Below are positions 1 to 8,661 of a DNA stretch of 37,413 nucleotides, one piece after another. How positions within the stretch are numbered: position 1 is the first letter of the stretch; every line of letters starts with the position of its first letter. The stretch comes from Saccharopolyspora rectivirgula DSM 43747 (GTDB lineage: Bacteria; Actinomycetota; Actinomycetes; Mycobacteriales; Pseudonocardiaceae). The stretch covers positions 1 to 37,413 of the forward strand of contig NZ_AYJW01000039.1 in the NCBI RefSeq assembly GCF_000497205.1, given 5' to 3'. Position numbers and translations under genes: made by a program. Under the pieces are notes generated by a model. That model saw nothing but the letters and a program-made list of their open reading frames with translations, was not told the DNA's origin and did no database searches.

Positions 1-1
1 C

Positions 2-1078
2 CCGCCGATCGTCGAGGAGCTCAAGAAGGAAGCGCGCAAGCGCGGCCTGTGGAACCTGTTCCTGCCGGGCGAGCACGGCGCCGGGTTGACGAACCTGCAG
101 TACGCGCCGCTGGCCGAGATCATGGGCCGCTCGGGTCGACTGGCTCCCGAAGCGACCAACTGCTCGGCACCGGACACCGGGAACATGGAAGTCCTGGCCA
201 TGTTCGGCACCGAAAAGCAGAAGGAGCAGTGGCTCAAACCACTGCTGGAAGGGGAGATCCGCTCCGCGTTCTGCATGACCGAGCCGGACGTGGCCTCTTC
301 GGACGCGACCAACATCAGCACCCGGATCGAGCGCGACGGCGACCACTACGTCATCAACGGGCGCAAGTGGTTCTCCTCGGGAGCGATGAGCCCGCGCTGC
401 AAGATCCTGATCGTCATGGGCAAGACCGATCCGAACGCGGAGCGGCACCGCCAGCAGAGCCAGATCCTGGTCCCGGTGGACACCCCCGGTGTGCACATCA
501 AGCGCAGCATGAACGTCTTCGGCTACACCGACGGGGACCACGGTGGCCACGCCGAGGTGGTCTTCGACAACGTCAGGGTTCCGGCCGAGAACATCATCGC
601 CGGTGAGGGCGAGGGGTTCGCCATCGCCCAGGCCCGGCTCGGCCCGGGGCGCATCCACCACTGCATGCGGGCCATCGGCATGGCAGAGCGGGCTCTCGAG
701 CTGATGTGCCGCCGAGCCAACGAGCGGGTCGCCTTCGGCCAGCCGCTGGCGGACCAGGGAGTCGTCCAGCACTGGATCGCCGAAGCCCGCATCAAGATCG
801 AGCAGGCTCGGCTGCTGGTGCTCAAGACCGCGTGGCTGATGGACACGGTCGGCAACAAGGGCGCGCACACCGAGATCCAGGCGATCAAGGTGGCCGTTCC
901 GGAAGTCGCCACCTGGGTCATCGATCGCGCGATCCAGGCGCACGGCGGCGCCGGGGTCAGCCAGGACTTCCCGCTGGCCAACATGTACGCCCACGCCCGG
1001 ACTTTGCACATCGTCGACGGACCGGACGAGGTGCACCGGCGGTCCCTCGCCCGCCGGGAGCTGAAGAAGTACCGGTAG
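2..1078 (+). CDS. Acyl-CoA dehydrogenase, ACAD10/11-like (5' end cut by window)
   Basis: The reading frame is open from the first bases of the window, before any start codon, so the N-terminus lies outside. The product is an FAD-dependent acyl-CoA dehydrogenase that introduces the alpha,beta double bond in an acyl-CoA. Visible family signatures are the flavin/substrate loop ([15 protein letters not shown]) and the C-terminal block [20 protein letters not shown] followed by VDGPDEVH, which is characteristic of the ACAD10/ACAD11-like branch rather than the short-chain EGT type. It is followed after 57 bases by an SDR gene with a strong RBS, and the set reads as one beta-oxidation-type operon. 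The true substrate cannot be told from sequence. Confidence 0.93.
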   Translation, partial: PPIVEELKKEARKRGLWNLFLPGEHGAGLTNLQYAPLAEIMGRSGRLAPEATNCSAPDTGNMEVLAMFGTEKQKEQWLKPLLEGEIRSAFCMTEPDVASSDATNISTRIERDGDHYVINGRKWFSSGAMSPRCKILIVMGKTDPNAERHRQQSQILVPVDTPGVHIKRSMNVFGYTDGDHGGHAEVVFDNVRVPAENIIAGEGEGFAIAQARLGPGRIHHCMRAIGMAERALELMCRRANERVAFGQPLADQGVVQHWIAEARIKIEQARLLVLKTAWLMDTVGNKGAHTEIQAIKVAVPEVATWVIDRAIQAHGGAGVSQDFPLANMYAHARTLHIVDGPDEVHRRSLARRELKKYR

Positions 1079-1135
1079 CACCGGTCGACCTGTTCGCGAA
1101 CCAGTCACCAACCTCGCACAAGGAGGAGCACTTCG

Positions 1136-1894
1136 ATGGCAGACACCAGTCGAGTCGCTGTTGTCACCGGCGCTGCCCGCGGGATCGGTGCCGCGACGGC
1201 GAAACGACTCGCCGAGGACGGCTTCGCCGTCGCGGTCATCGACCTGGACGAGCAGCAGTGCGCCGACACGGTCAAGTCGATCGAGGCCGACGGCGGAAAG
1301 GCGCTGGCGATCGGCGCTGACGTCAGCAAGAGCGACCAGGTGCAGGCCGCGGTCGACCGGATCGTCGCCGAGCTCGGCGCACCGCTCGTGCTGGTCAACA
1401 ACGCCGGCGTCATCCGGGACAACATGCTGTTCAAGATGACCGACGACGACTGGGACACGGTGATGAACGTGCACCTGCGCGGCTCGTTCCTGATGAGCCG
1501 GGCGGTGCAGAAGCACATGGTGGAGGCCAAGTGGGGCCGCATCATCAACCTGTCCAGCACCTCCGCGCTGGGCAACCGCGGGCAGGCCAACTACTCCACC
1601 GCCAAGGCCGGGTTGCAGGGCTTCACCAAGACCCTGGCGATCGAGCTGGGCAAGTTCGGGATCACGGTGAACGCCATCGCTCCGGGCTTCATCGCCACCG
1701 ACATGACCAAGGCCACCGCGGAGCGGGTCGGGATGTCCTTCGAGGACTTCACCAAGGCGGCGGTCAGCACGATCCCGGTCGGGCGTGCCGGCAAGCCCGA
1801 GGACATCGCCCACGTGGTGTCCTTCTTCGCCGACGAGCGCTCTTCGTTCGTCTCCGGCCAGGTCATCTACGTCGCCGGCGGCCCGAAGGCGTGA
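1136..1894 (+). CDS. SDR dehydrogenase, FabG-like (probable 3-hydroxyacyl-CoA dehydrogenase)
   Basis: A 252-residue classical short-chain dehydrogenase. The NAD(P)-binding motif TGAARGIG is at residues 11-18 and NNAG at 88-91. The catalytic tetrad is complete as N111, S140, Y153 and K157. The start is set by AAGGAGGAG eight bases upstream of the ATG. It resembles FabG, but its place between acyl-CoA dehydrogenases and a MaoC hydratase argues for oxidation of a 3-hydroxyacyl-CoA, the third step of a beta-oxidation cycle, rather than fatty acid synthesis. Its stop overlaps or abuts the start of the next dehydrogenase, so the two are probably translationally coupled. Confidence 0.93.
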   Translation: MADTSRVAVVTGAARGIGAATAKRLAEDGFAVAVIDLDEQQCADTVKSIEADGGKALAIGADVSKSDQVQAAVDRIVAELGAPLVLVNNAGVIRDNMLFKMTDDDWDTVMNVHLRGSFLMSRAVQKHMVEAKWGRIINLSSTSALGNRGQANYSTAKAGLQGFTKTLAIELGKFGITVNAIAPGFIATDMTKATAERVGMSFEDFTKAAVSTIPVGRAGKPEDIAHVVSFFADERSSFVSGQVIYVAGGPKA

Positions 1895-1899
1895 CACCG

Positions 1900-3078
1900 A
1901 TGGACGCCGACGAACTCCGCCAGCGAGTGCGGGAATTCCTCGCCGAGCACGATCCGAAGCGGATGGACCGGCTGGAATTCCTTCGGGCGCGGTTCGACGC
2001 CGGGCTCGCCTGGGTGCACTTCCCCACCGGGCTCGGCGGCCTGGGCGCGCCCCGGGAGCTGCAAACCGTCGTCGAAGCCGAATTCGCCAAGGCTGGCGCG
2101 CCGGACAACCGTCCTCGGGAGAACTCCATCGGCCTGGGGATGGCCGCTCCCACGATCTTGCGGTTCGGCAACGACGAACAACGGCGTCGATTCTTGCGTC
2201 CCCTGTGGACTGGCGAGGAGATCTGGTGCCAGCTGTTCAGCGAGCCCGGCGCCGGATCCGACCTCGCCGCCCTGTCCACGCGGGCGGTCCGGGACGGTGA
2301 CGAGTGGGTCATCGACGGGCAGAAGGTGTGGACGTCCTTGGCCCACCGCGCCCAGTGGGCGATCCTGGTCGCCCGCTCCGACCCGGACCAGCCCAAGCAC
2401 AAGGGGCTGACCTACTTCATCTGCGACATGACCGCGCCCGGTGTCGAAGTGCGCCCGCTCCGGCAGATCACCGGCGAAGCCGAGTTCAACGAGGTGTTCC
2501 TGTCCGGGGTGCGGATCCCCGACAGCCACCGGCTGGGAGAGGTCGGCCAGGGCTGGCAGGTCGCGATGGGCACCCTGATGAACGAGCGCGTGGCCATCGG
2601 CGGCAGCAACATCGCCCGGGAATCCGGCATGATCGGCATCATCGCGCAGACCTGGCGCGACCGCCCGGAAGTGCGCACCTCCGGGCTGCACGACCGGCTG
2701 CTGCGGTTGTGGGTGGAAGCGGAGGCCACCCGGCTCACCAGCCAGCGGCTGCGCCAGCAGTTGGCCGTGGGCAGCCCGGGTCCGGAAGGTTCCGCGGTCA
2801 AGCTCTCGTTCGCCCGGCTGAACCAGGAGATCTCCGGTCTGGAGCTGGAGATGCTGGGTGAAGAGGGGCTCGCCTACGACGACTGGACGTTCCGGCGTCC
2901 GGAGCGGGCCGACTTCACCGCCCGGGGCCCCGGGTACCGCTATCTGCGGGCCAAGGGGAACTCCATCGAAGGCGGTACTTCGGAGATCCTGCGCAACGTC
3001 ATCGCAGAGCGGGTGCTGGGCCTGCCCCAGGAGATCCGCACGGACAAGGACGTGCCCTGGAAGGAGCTGCCGCGATGA
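1900..3078 (+). CDS. Acyl-CoA dehydrogenase, catalytic-type subunit
   Basis: A 392-residue FadE-type acyl-CoA dehydrogenase. The flavin-contacting loop FSEPGAGSDLAAL is intact. The C-terminal motif GNSIEGGTSEILRN carries the expected catalytic base, E357. The ATG at 1900 lies six bases after the SDR stop; an in-frame GTG at 1891 that overlaps that stop (GTGA) is an alternative start. The frame stays open far upstream, but that part is the shadow of the SDR gene. The gene overlaps the next one by ATGA. Adjacent paired dehydrogenases of this size in actinobacteria commonly form alpha2beta2 enzymes, as in the cholesterol side-chain FadE28-FadE29 type, and this would be the active partner. Confidence 0.92.
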   Translation: MDADELRQRVREFLAEHDPKRMDRLEFLRARFDAGLAWVHFPTGLGGLGAPRELQTVVEAEFAKAGAPDNRPRENSIGLGMAAPTILRFGNDEQRRRFLRPLWTGEEIWCQLFSEPGAGSDLAALSTRAVRDGDEWVIDGQKVWTSLAHRAQWAILVARSDPDQPKHKGLTYFICDMTAPGVEVRPLRQITGEAEFNEVFLSGVRIPDSHRLGEVGQGWQVAMGTLMNERVAIGGSNIARESGMIGIIAQTWRDRPEVRTSGLHDRLLRLWVEAEATRLTSQRLRQQLAVGSPGPEGSAVKLSFARLNQEISGLELEMLGEEGLAYDDWTFRRPERADFTARGPGYRYLRAKGNSIEGGTSEILRNVIAERVLGLPQEIRTDKDVPWKELPR

Positions 3079-4190
3079 GCGCCCCGGATCTGCTCTACAG
3101 CCAGGTCGAAGAAGACCTCCGGGACAGCGTCCGCCGGCTGCTGGCCGACCGCTGCGACTGGACCTCGGTGCTCGCCCGCTGCGAGACCGAGCAACCGTAC
3201 GACTTGCAGCTCTGGCGCACCTTGGCCGGGGAGCTCGGGCTGGCCGCGCTGGCCGTGCCCGAACAGGTCGGCGGTTCCGGGGCCAGTGCTCGGGAGCTGG
3301 CGGTGGTGGCCGAGGAATTGGGTCGAGCGGTGGCCCCGGTGCCGTTCCTCGGCACCGTGCTGGCCACCACGGTTCTCGCGGAGTGCTCCGCGGAGCCGGC
3401 CGGTGAGCTGCTGCCGCAGCTGGCCGACGGCTCTCGGATCGCCACGGTCGCGGTCAGCTTGGCCAGTTCGCCGTACAGCCCGTTCCCGCGGTCGGTGAAA
3501 GCCGATTCGGGATCCTTGACCGGCACCGCGTCCGCGGTGGTCGAGCTCCCGTTCGCCGACTTCCTCGTCGTTCCGGCGGTGGATTCCGACGTTCCGTCGC
3601 TCTACTTGCTGGACGTCTCCGCCGAGGGGGTCACCCGCACCGAAACGACCCCGCTGGACCTGACCCGGCGGTTCGGAACGGTCGCACTGGACGGCGCTCC
3701 GGCGCAAGAGCTGGTCAGCGGTGCTGCAGCGGAGCGGGTGCTGCGCCGCGCGTTGCTGACCGCGGCCGGGGTGCTGGCCTCGGAGCAGACCGGGCTCGCC
3801 CAGCACTGCCTGGACTCCACTGTGGAGTACTCGTTGACCCGCTACCAGTTCGGCCGGCAGATCGGCTCGTTCCAGGCCATCAAGCACCGCCTGGCCGATC
3901 TGTGGACCGGGGTGAGCACCGCGCGGGCGACCGCGCGCAACGCCGCTGATGCGCTGGCTCGCGACGACGCCGAAACCGAGCTCGCCGTGGCCCTCGCCCA
4001 GGCGTACTGCTCCGACCTGGCGGTGCTGGCGGCCGAAGAGCACCTGCAGCTGCACGGCGGCATCGGCATGACCTGGGAGCATCCGGCCCACCTGTACCTG
4101 GGCCGGGCGAAGTCGGCGCAGTTGGCCTTCGGGACGGCCGAACGGCACCGACAGCGCATCGGAGAGCTCGTGAACCTGCCAACTCCCTGA
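3075..4190 (+). CDS. Acyl-CoA dehydrogenase, probable non-catalytic partner subunit
   Basis: A 371-residue acyl-CoA dehydrogenase-like protein that starts at an ATG overlapping the previous stop (ATGA), so it is co-translated with it. It keeps the C-terminal helical core and the block HGGIGMTWEHPAHLYLGRAK. Where its neighbour has IEGGTSE, this protein reads AFGTAERH, with no glutamate at the catalytic base position. The mid-protein flavin loop is also poorly conserved. Together with the gene overlap this suggests a structural subunit of a heteromeric dehydrogenase. An independent enzyme with a relocated base is possible but less likely. Confidence 0.88.
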   Translation: MSAPDLLYSQVEEDLRDSVRRLLADRCDWTSVLARCETEQPYDLQLWRTLAGELGLAALAVPEQVGGSGASARELAVVAEELGRAVAPVPFLGTVLATTVLAECSAEPAGELLPQLADGSRIATVAVSLASSPYSPFPRSVKADSGSLTGTASAVVELPFADFLVVPAVDSDVPSLYLLDVSAEGVTRTETTPLDLTRRFGTVALDGAPAQELVSGAAAERVLRRALLTAAGVLASEQTGLAQHCLDSTVEYSLTRYQFGRQIGSFQAIKHRLADLWTGVSTARATARNAADALARDDAETELAVALAQAYCSDLAVLAAEEHLQLHGGIGMTWEHPAHLYLGRAKSAQLAFGTAERHRQRIGELVNLPTP

Positions 4191-4206
4191 AGTGCGAGGA
4201 GGACCA

Positions 4207-4659
4207 GTGCGCGTTTTCAGCAGCAAGGAAGATGTGCTGGCGGCCAAGGGGGAGAAGCTCGGCACCAGTGACTGGTTGACCATCACGCAGGAGCAGGTCA
4301 ACCAGTTCGCCGACGCGACCCACGACCACCAGTGGATCCACGTCGACGTCGAGCGGGCCAAGCAGGGACCGTTCGGCGGGCCCATCGCCCACGGCTTCCT
4401 GACCCTGAGCCTGCTCCCCCACCTCAACGGGCAGACCTACCGGTTCGAGGGCGTCAAGATGGGAATCAACTACGGGCTCAACAAGGTCCGCTTCCCGAGC
4501 CCGGTCAAGGTCGGCTCCCGGGTCCGCTCGCACACCGAGCTGGTGGACGTCACCGAGGTCAGCGGAGGCCTGCAGATGGCCGTGCAAGCCACGATCGAGA
4601 TCGAGGGCGAGGAAAAACCGGCTTGCGTGGCCGAATTCCTCACCAGGGTGATCTTCTGA
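4207..4659 (+). CDS. MaoC-like (R)-specific enoyl-CoA hydratase
   Basis: A 150-residue single-hotdog hydratase, the size of the mycobacterial HtdZ/Rv0130 group. The hydratase motif is visible as FADATHDHQWIHVD, giving the usual catalytic Asp/His pair at D40 and H45, followed by GPFGGPIAHGFLTLSL. GTG at 4207 is chosen over the in-frame GTG at 4192 because GAGGAGGA sits just upstream of 4207. It would add water to the enoyl-CoA made by the dehydrogenases upstream, and the SDR would then oxidise the product. No thiolase is present inside the window. It is the last gene of the operon, followed by a strong hairpin. Confidence 0.92.
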   Translation: MRVFSSKEDVLAAKGEKLGTSDWLTITQEQVNQFADATHDHQWIHVDVERAKQGPFGGPIAHGFLTLSLLPHLNGQTYRFEGVKMGINYGLNKVRFPSPVKVGSRVRSHTELVDVTEVSGGLQMAVQATIEIEGEEKPACVAEFLTRVIF

Positions 4660-4675
4660 CCGCAGAGCGCGGAGG

Positions 4676-4706
4676 AACGGCATCGCTGCCGAGCAGCGAT
4701 GCCGTT
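4676..4706. terminator. Bidirectional terminator between convergent operons
   Basis: A perfect 14-bp stem (4676-4689 with 4693-4706) around a 3-base loop, followed on the plus strand by TTTCGCTTTCT. It lies in the 55-base gap between the MaoC gene and the convergent AbgT gene and can serve both. Confidence 0.85.
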
Positions 4707-4714
4707 TCGCTTTC

Positions 4715-6274
4715 TCAGCGGATGTGGATGCCCATGCCCGGCCCCAGCGGCAGGTCCGCGACGTAGAACACGGTCAGGATGAGCACCCAGACGAGCCAGA
4801 ACGGGAAGACGAACGGCGCCATCCTGGCCACCAGGGTGCCCATTCCCGCGCTCGGCTCGTACCGGCGCAAGTAGGTCAGCAGAATGACCATGTACGGGTT
4901 CAGCGGGGTCATGATCTGCGTTGCCGAGTCACCGACCCGGAAAGCGGCCTGCGCGAAGCCGGGTTCGAAACCGAGCAGCGCGAACATGGGGACGAAGACC
5001 GCTGCCATCAACGTCCACAGGCTGGACCCGGAGATGATGAACAGGTTGAGCAGCGAAGCCAGCACGATGAAGCCGAGGAAAGCCGGGTAACCGGCCAGGT
5101 TGAGCGCCTTCAGCAACTCGGCGCCGGAAACCGCCACCAGAGCGCCGAGGTTCGTCCAGTTGAACAGGGCGATGAACTGACCGAGCATGAACGCCAGCAC
5201 GAAGAAACCGGTGAGTTCGCGCAGCGAGGCGCCCATCAACTTGGGAACGTCCGCGGCTCGGCCGATCACCCCGGTGATGGCCCCGTAGACGATGCCGGGA
5301 ACCGCGAAAGCGGCGAAGGTCAGCGTGGTGACCGAGTCCAGCAGCGGTGATTCCGGCAAGAACTGGCCGGCTTCGTTGCGCAGCGGCGAATCCGGCCACA
5401 CCGCCAGCGCGGTGACCGCCAGAGCGAGGACCAGGAAGGTCAGTCCGGCGCGGACCAGCCCTCGTCGCTCCACGTCCTCCAGGGTGGTTCCGATTTCCGG
5501 ACCGGTCTTCGCGTCGGATTCCTCCCGCGACACGCCGAGCCGGTTGATCCGCGGTTCGAGGAGCTTGTCGATGAGGAAGCCCACGAGCAGGCCGAGCACG
5601 AGCGAGGACACCAGGTTGAAGTAGTAGTTCGACACCGGCGCCACGGTGGTGATCCCCGGGATCGGGAGCGCTTCGACGACCTTGTTGCTGATGCCGGAGA
5701 ACAGGGCGTCGAGGCTGGTGACCACCGGTGCCGTGGAGTACCCGGCCCCGGCTGCGGCGAACCCGCCGAGCAGCCCGGCGACCGGGTGGCGTCCCGCTGC
5801 TTTGAACACCATCGCCGCCAGCGGCGGGAGGATGATCATCGCCGAGTCCGCCATCACGCTCGAGGTGATGCCGATCAGACCGACCGCGTACGGCAGGGCC
5901 CACCGCGGAGCCCCGGAGAACGCCGCGCGGATCAGGGCCCCCAACAGTCCGGTCTGCTCGGCCAGGCCGACCGCCAGCATGATGGTGACCACCGTTTCCA
6001 GCGGTGGGAAACCGATGAAGTTCGAGGGCATTTCGGTGAAGAGGAAAGCCAATCCTTCACCGCTCAGCGCTCCCCGGACCGGAATGGTTTCCTCCGAGCC
6101 CGGGATCTGCACGGTCACCCCGAAGGCAGCCACTGCCGTCGAAACGATCGCGACCACCACGAATAGCAAGCCGAACAGCAAGAACGGCTCGGGGAGTTTG
6201 TTGCCGACTCGCTCGATCCCATTGAGCACCCGGTCCAACCGGGTGGGTTTCACGGCAGGGGCGTCGCTGCTCAT
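4715..6274 (-). CDS. abgT: AbgT family transporter
   Basis: A 519-residue polytopic membrane protein of the AbgT family (p-aminobenzoyl-glutamate uptake in E. coli AbgT; some members, such as MtrF and YdaH, export sulfonamides). Family blocks are visible: GLAEQTGLLGALIRAAFSG, MADSAMIILPPLAAMVF, AAAGAGYSTAPVVTSLD, ISGSSLWTLMAAVFVPMF and the C-terminal GDSATQIMTPLNPYMVILL. Length matches the family (about 510). ATG is preceded by GGGAG at good spacing, but that Shine-Dalgarno lies in the 3' arm of a long leader hairpin (separate entry). The substrate cannot be assigned. It follows the TetR gene by 124 bases and may have its own promoter. Confidence 0.93.
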   Translation of the reverse strand: MSSDAPAVKPTRLDRVLNGIERVGNKLPEPFLLFGLLFVVVAIVSTAVAAFGVTVQIPGSEETIPVRGALSGEGLAFLFTEMPSNFIGFPPLETVVTIMLAVGLAEQTGLLGALIRAAFSGAPRWALPYAVGLIGITSSVMADSAMIILPPLAAMVFKAAGRHPVAGLLGGFAAAGAGYSTAPVVTSLDALFSGISNKVVEALPIPGITTVAPVSNYYFNLVSSLVLGLLVGFLIDKLLEPRINRLGVSREESDAKTGPEIGTTLEDVERRGLVRAGLTFLVLALAVTALAVWPDSPLRNEAGQFLPESPLLDSVTTLTFAAFAVPGIVYGAITGVIGRAADVPKLMGASLRELTGFFVLAFMLGQFIALFNWTNLGALVAVSGAELLKALNLAGYPAFLGFIVLASLLNLFIISGSSLWTLMAAVFVPMFALLGFEPGFAQAAFRVGDSATQIMTPLNPYMVILLTYLRRYEPSAGMGTLVARMAPFVFPFWLVWVLILTVFYVADLPLGPGMGIHIR

Positions 6275-6280
6275 GCTGGG

Positions 6281-6335
6281 CTCCCGCTAGTTCGCTGATT
6301 GCCTTCGCCCGGTAGCGAACTCGGTGCAGCGGGAG
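6281..6335 (-). promoter_or_regulatory. RBS-sequestering leader hairpin of abgT
   Basis: On the minus strand the abgT leader folds into a 16-bp two-part stem: CTCCCGCT (6335-6328) with AGCGGGAG (6288-6281), and AGTTCGCT (6321-6314) with AGCGAACT (6296-6289). A 6-base bulge interrupts one side and the loop is 17 bases. The 3' arm contains the only plausible Shine-Dalgarno (GGGAG), six bases before the ATG at 6274. All pairing is exact. The arrangement predicts translational repression unless the stem is opened. A DNA operator is the alternative reading. Confidence 0.65.
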
Positions 6336-6398
6336 TAGCGCAAGAGGTGGCCTGATATTGACCGCTGGCTGAAACAGGCGGGAAACGAGCCGAGCGGT

Positions 6399-7040
6399 TC
6401 AGCTTTCCCCGTTGCCCGCTGCCTCCGGGCGGAGCGCTGCCAACAACAGGTCCGCGAAGTGCTCTCCCACCTGCTCCCCGCTCAGCGCTCCGTCCTTGCG
6501 GAACCAGGTGCCCAGGTGGTGCACTGCTCCGAAGAAGAAGTCCACCACCAGATCGGCTGACTTGTCCGGGCGGAACACTCCGCTTTCCTGGCCCTCCTCG
6601 ATCAACCGGCGAACCCGTTCGTGGTAGCGCCGGCGTTCAGCCCGGACTTCGGCTTGTTTTTCCGGGCTGAGCAGGTGCATGGACCGGAAGAAGATCTTCG
6701 TGTCGTCCAGATTGGCCGCGGTGGTGGCGACGACGTCCGCGGCCACCGCGTGCAGCCGCTCCTCCACCGGCGCGGAGCTGTCCGCGGCCTGTTCCATGCG
6801 GGCCTGCTGCACGCGCAGCACCCGGGCGTAGATCTCGTACAGCAGATCGTCCTTGGAGCCGAAGTAGTGGTACATCGCGCCCTTGGTGACCCCGGCGGCG
6901 TCCACGATCTGCTGCACCGAAGTGGTCTCGAACCCCTGCTCGGCGAACAGCCGGGTCGCGGCGCGCAATAACCGCTGCGGCACCGATTCGGCCACCGCCG
7001 AGTCATCTGCTTCCGGATGGCGGTTAGCGGTCCGCGCCAT
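6399..7040 (-). CDS. TetR family transcriptional regulator
   Basis: A 213-residue TetR regulator. The N-terminal helix-turn-helix is at about residues 26-70 and includes TTSVQQIVDAAGVTKGAMYHYF; the C-terminal ligand domain is of the kind found with fatty acid genes. The ATG at 7040 has GGAGGTAG just upstream; longer in-frame starts run through that RBS and are rejected. It is the last gene of the acyl-CoA synthetase/SDR/SDR run on the same strand, 74 bases after the second SDR, so it may control that operon through the palindrome at 10361-10374. An acyl-CoA or related CoA ester is the likely ligand by analogy with such regulators. Confidence 0.9.
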   Translation of the reverse strand: MARTANRHPEADDSAVAESVPQRLLRAATRLFAEQGFETTSVQQIVDAAGVTKGAMYHYFGSKDDLLYEIYARVLRVQQARMEQAADSSAPVEERLHAVAADVVATTAANLDDTKIFFRSMHLLSPEKQAEVRAERRRYHERVRRLIEEGQESGVFRPDKSADLVVDFFFGAVHHLGTWFRKDGALSGEQVGEHFADLLLAALRPEAAGNGES

Positions 7041-7114
7041 GGCTACCTCCCCAACACAGCTTTCTCCAGAGTATCGTCGCGCTGGTTCCGGGCACGGCGC
7101 GGACCGCCATCCGT

Positions 7115-7885
7115 TCAGGACGAGGTGATCTTGTGCTGCAGCCGGCGCATGCCGTCCTGCCACCGGTCCGGGTCCGCAGCGCGCCTTGCGTAGTACTCGG
7201 CCACTTCCGGGTGCGGCAAGATCAGGAATTTGCCGTTGCCCAGTGACTCGGCCGTCACCTCGGCCACTGTATCCGGGTCCAACGCCCCGGGCTCCAACAG
7301 CTTCTTGCCCGTTTCACCGGTGTTGTCCAGCATCCGGGTGCGAACCCCTTGCGGGCACAGGGCTTGGACCGAGATGCCCCGGTCGGCGTACGTGATCGCC
7401 AGCCACTCGGCGAAGGCCAGCGCTGCGTGCTTGGTCACCGAGTACGGCGCCGCACCGAGCGAGGTCAACAAGCCCGCTGCGGACACGGTGGCCAGGAAGT
7501 GCCCGCGGCCGCGTTCGATCCAGTGCGGAAGCACCGCCCGGGCCGCCCGGACGTGCGCCATGACGTTGATCTCCCACGACTGGACCCACAGCTCCTCGTC
7601 GACTTCCGGTCCCCCGTGCCTGGCCACTCCGGCGTTGGCGCAGAAGACGTCGATTCTTCCGTGCTTTTCCAACGCGGCGTCGACCAGCGCGCGGACATCA
7701 CCGTCTTGAGCGACATCTCCTGCGACGGCGACCGCACCGGTCTGCTCGGCGACTCCCGCCAGTGCGGCCTCGTCCACGTCGTTGAGCACCAGCTTCGCCC
7801 CGCGCCGCGCCAATTCCCGGCTCAGCGCAGCACCGATGCCGTTGCCAGCACCGGTGATCACCACAACCGACCCGGCGAGTTCCAC
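7115..7885 (-). CDS. SDR family oxidoreductase
   Basis: A 256-residue classical SDR. The cofactor motif TGAGNGIG is at residues 11-18 and NAG at 84-86. Catalytic residues are N107, S135, Y148 and K152. The start is GTG at 7885, three bases after the stop of the preceding SDR, with GGAGGAG inside the end of that gene, so the two are tightly coupled. It belongs to the SDRs found with fatty acid or alcohol metabolism genes; the substrate is not visible. Part of the minus-strand operon headed by the acyl-CoA synthetase. Confidence 0.92.
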   Translation of the reverse strand: MELAGSVVVITGAGNGIGAALSRELARRGAKLVLNDVDEAALAGVAEQTGAVAVAGDVAQDGDVRALVDAALEKHGRIDVFCANAGVARHGGPEVDEELWVQSWEINVMAHVRAARAVLPHWIERGRGHFLATVSAAGLLTSLGAAPYSVTKHAALAFAEWLAITYADRGISVQALCPQGVRTRMLDNTGETGKKLLEPGALDPDTVAEVTAESLGNGKFLILPHPEVAEYYARRAADPDRWQDGMRRLQHKITSS

Positions 7886-7888
7886 CGC

Positions 7889-8644
7889 TCACACTCCTCC
7901 GGTCAACGTGACACCACCGTCGAGCACGAGCACCTGCCCGGTGATCCAGGAGGCGTCATCGGAGAGCAGGAAGGCCGCCGCACTGCCGACATCGGACGGA
8001 ATGCCCAGCCGCTTCAGCGGGTACTGCGCGGAAACGGCTTCTTCCTTGCCTTCGTACAGCGCAGTGGCGAACTTGGTCTTCACCACAGCCGGGGCGATGG
8101 CGTTGACCCGGATCTTCGGCCCCAGCTCCACCGCCAGCTCCTGGGTGATGTGCGCCAGCATCGCCTTGGTGGCCCCGTAGAATCCGATGCCCGGGGCCGG
8201 CCGCAGTCCCGCCACAGAGGACAGGTTGAGCACCGCACCCCCGTGGTCCTTCATCCAGGCGCGGTAGGCGTGCTGCGTCCACGACAGCGCACCGAGCACG
8301 TTGACCTCGAAGACCTTGCGCGCAGCGGCCAGGTCGAGGTCGACCAGCGGCCCGTACACCGGGTTGATTCCGGTGTTGTTCACCAGCAGGTCCACGCCGC
8401 CGAACGTTTCCACGGTCTTGCGAACCGCTTCGGCGTGGTGCTCGGGATCGTCCCCTTTGCCGGGAACCGCGATCGCGTTCTCCGCTCCCCCGAGGGTTTC
8501 CACGGCTTCGGCCAACGGCTCCGGCTTGCGCGCGGTGATGCACACCTTGGCCCCTTCGGACACCAAGCGCTCGGCTATGGCCAGCCCGATTCCCCGGCTG
8601 GCTCCGGTGACGATCGCCGTCTTGCCGTCGAATCGCTTGCTCAT
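7889..8644 (-). CDS. SDR family oxidoreductase, FabG-like
   Basis: A 251-residue classical SDR. The cofactor motif TGASRGIG is at residues 13-20 and NNTG at 89-92 (NNAG in most relatives). The catalytic set is N115, S143, Y156 and K160. The C-terminus ends in ITGQVLVLDGGVTLTGG, as in FabG-like enzymes. It starts 17 bases after the acyl-CoA synthetase stop and is followed almost without gap by a second SDR only distantly similar to it. Two SDRs behind a CoA ligase suggest stepwise oxidation or reduction of a CoA-activated or alcohol/aldehyde substrate. Confidence 0.92.
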   Translation of the reverse strand: MSKRFDGKTAIVTGASRGIGLAIAERLVSEGAKVCITARKPEPLAEAVETLGGAENAIAVPGKGDDPEHHAEAVRKTVETFGGVDLLVNNTGINPVYGPLVDLDLAAARKVFEVNVLGALSWTQHAYRAWMKDHGGAVLNLSSVAGLRPAPGIGFYGATKAMLAHITQELAVELGPKIRVNAIAPAVVKTKFATALYEGKEEAVSAQYPLKRLGIPSDVGSAAAFLLSDDASWITGQVLVLDGGVTLTGGV

Positions 8645-8661
8645 CTGCTTCCTCTCCGCTT

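Noticed and set aside
2940-4427. A 495-codon minus-strand frame across the dehydrogenase and MaoC genes
   Set aside because: Covers three well-supported genes antisense and has no recognisable domain.
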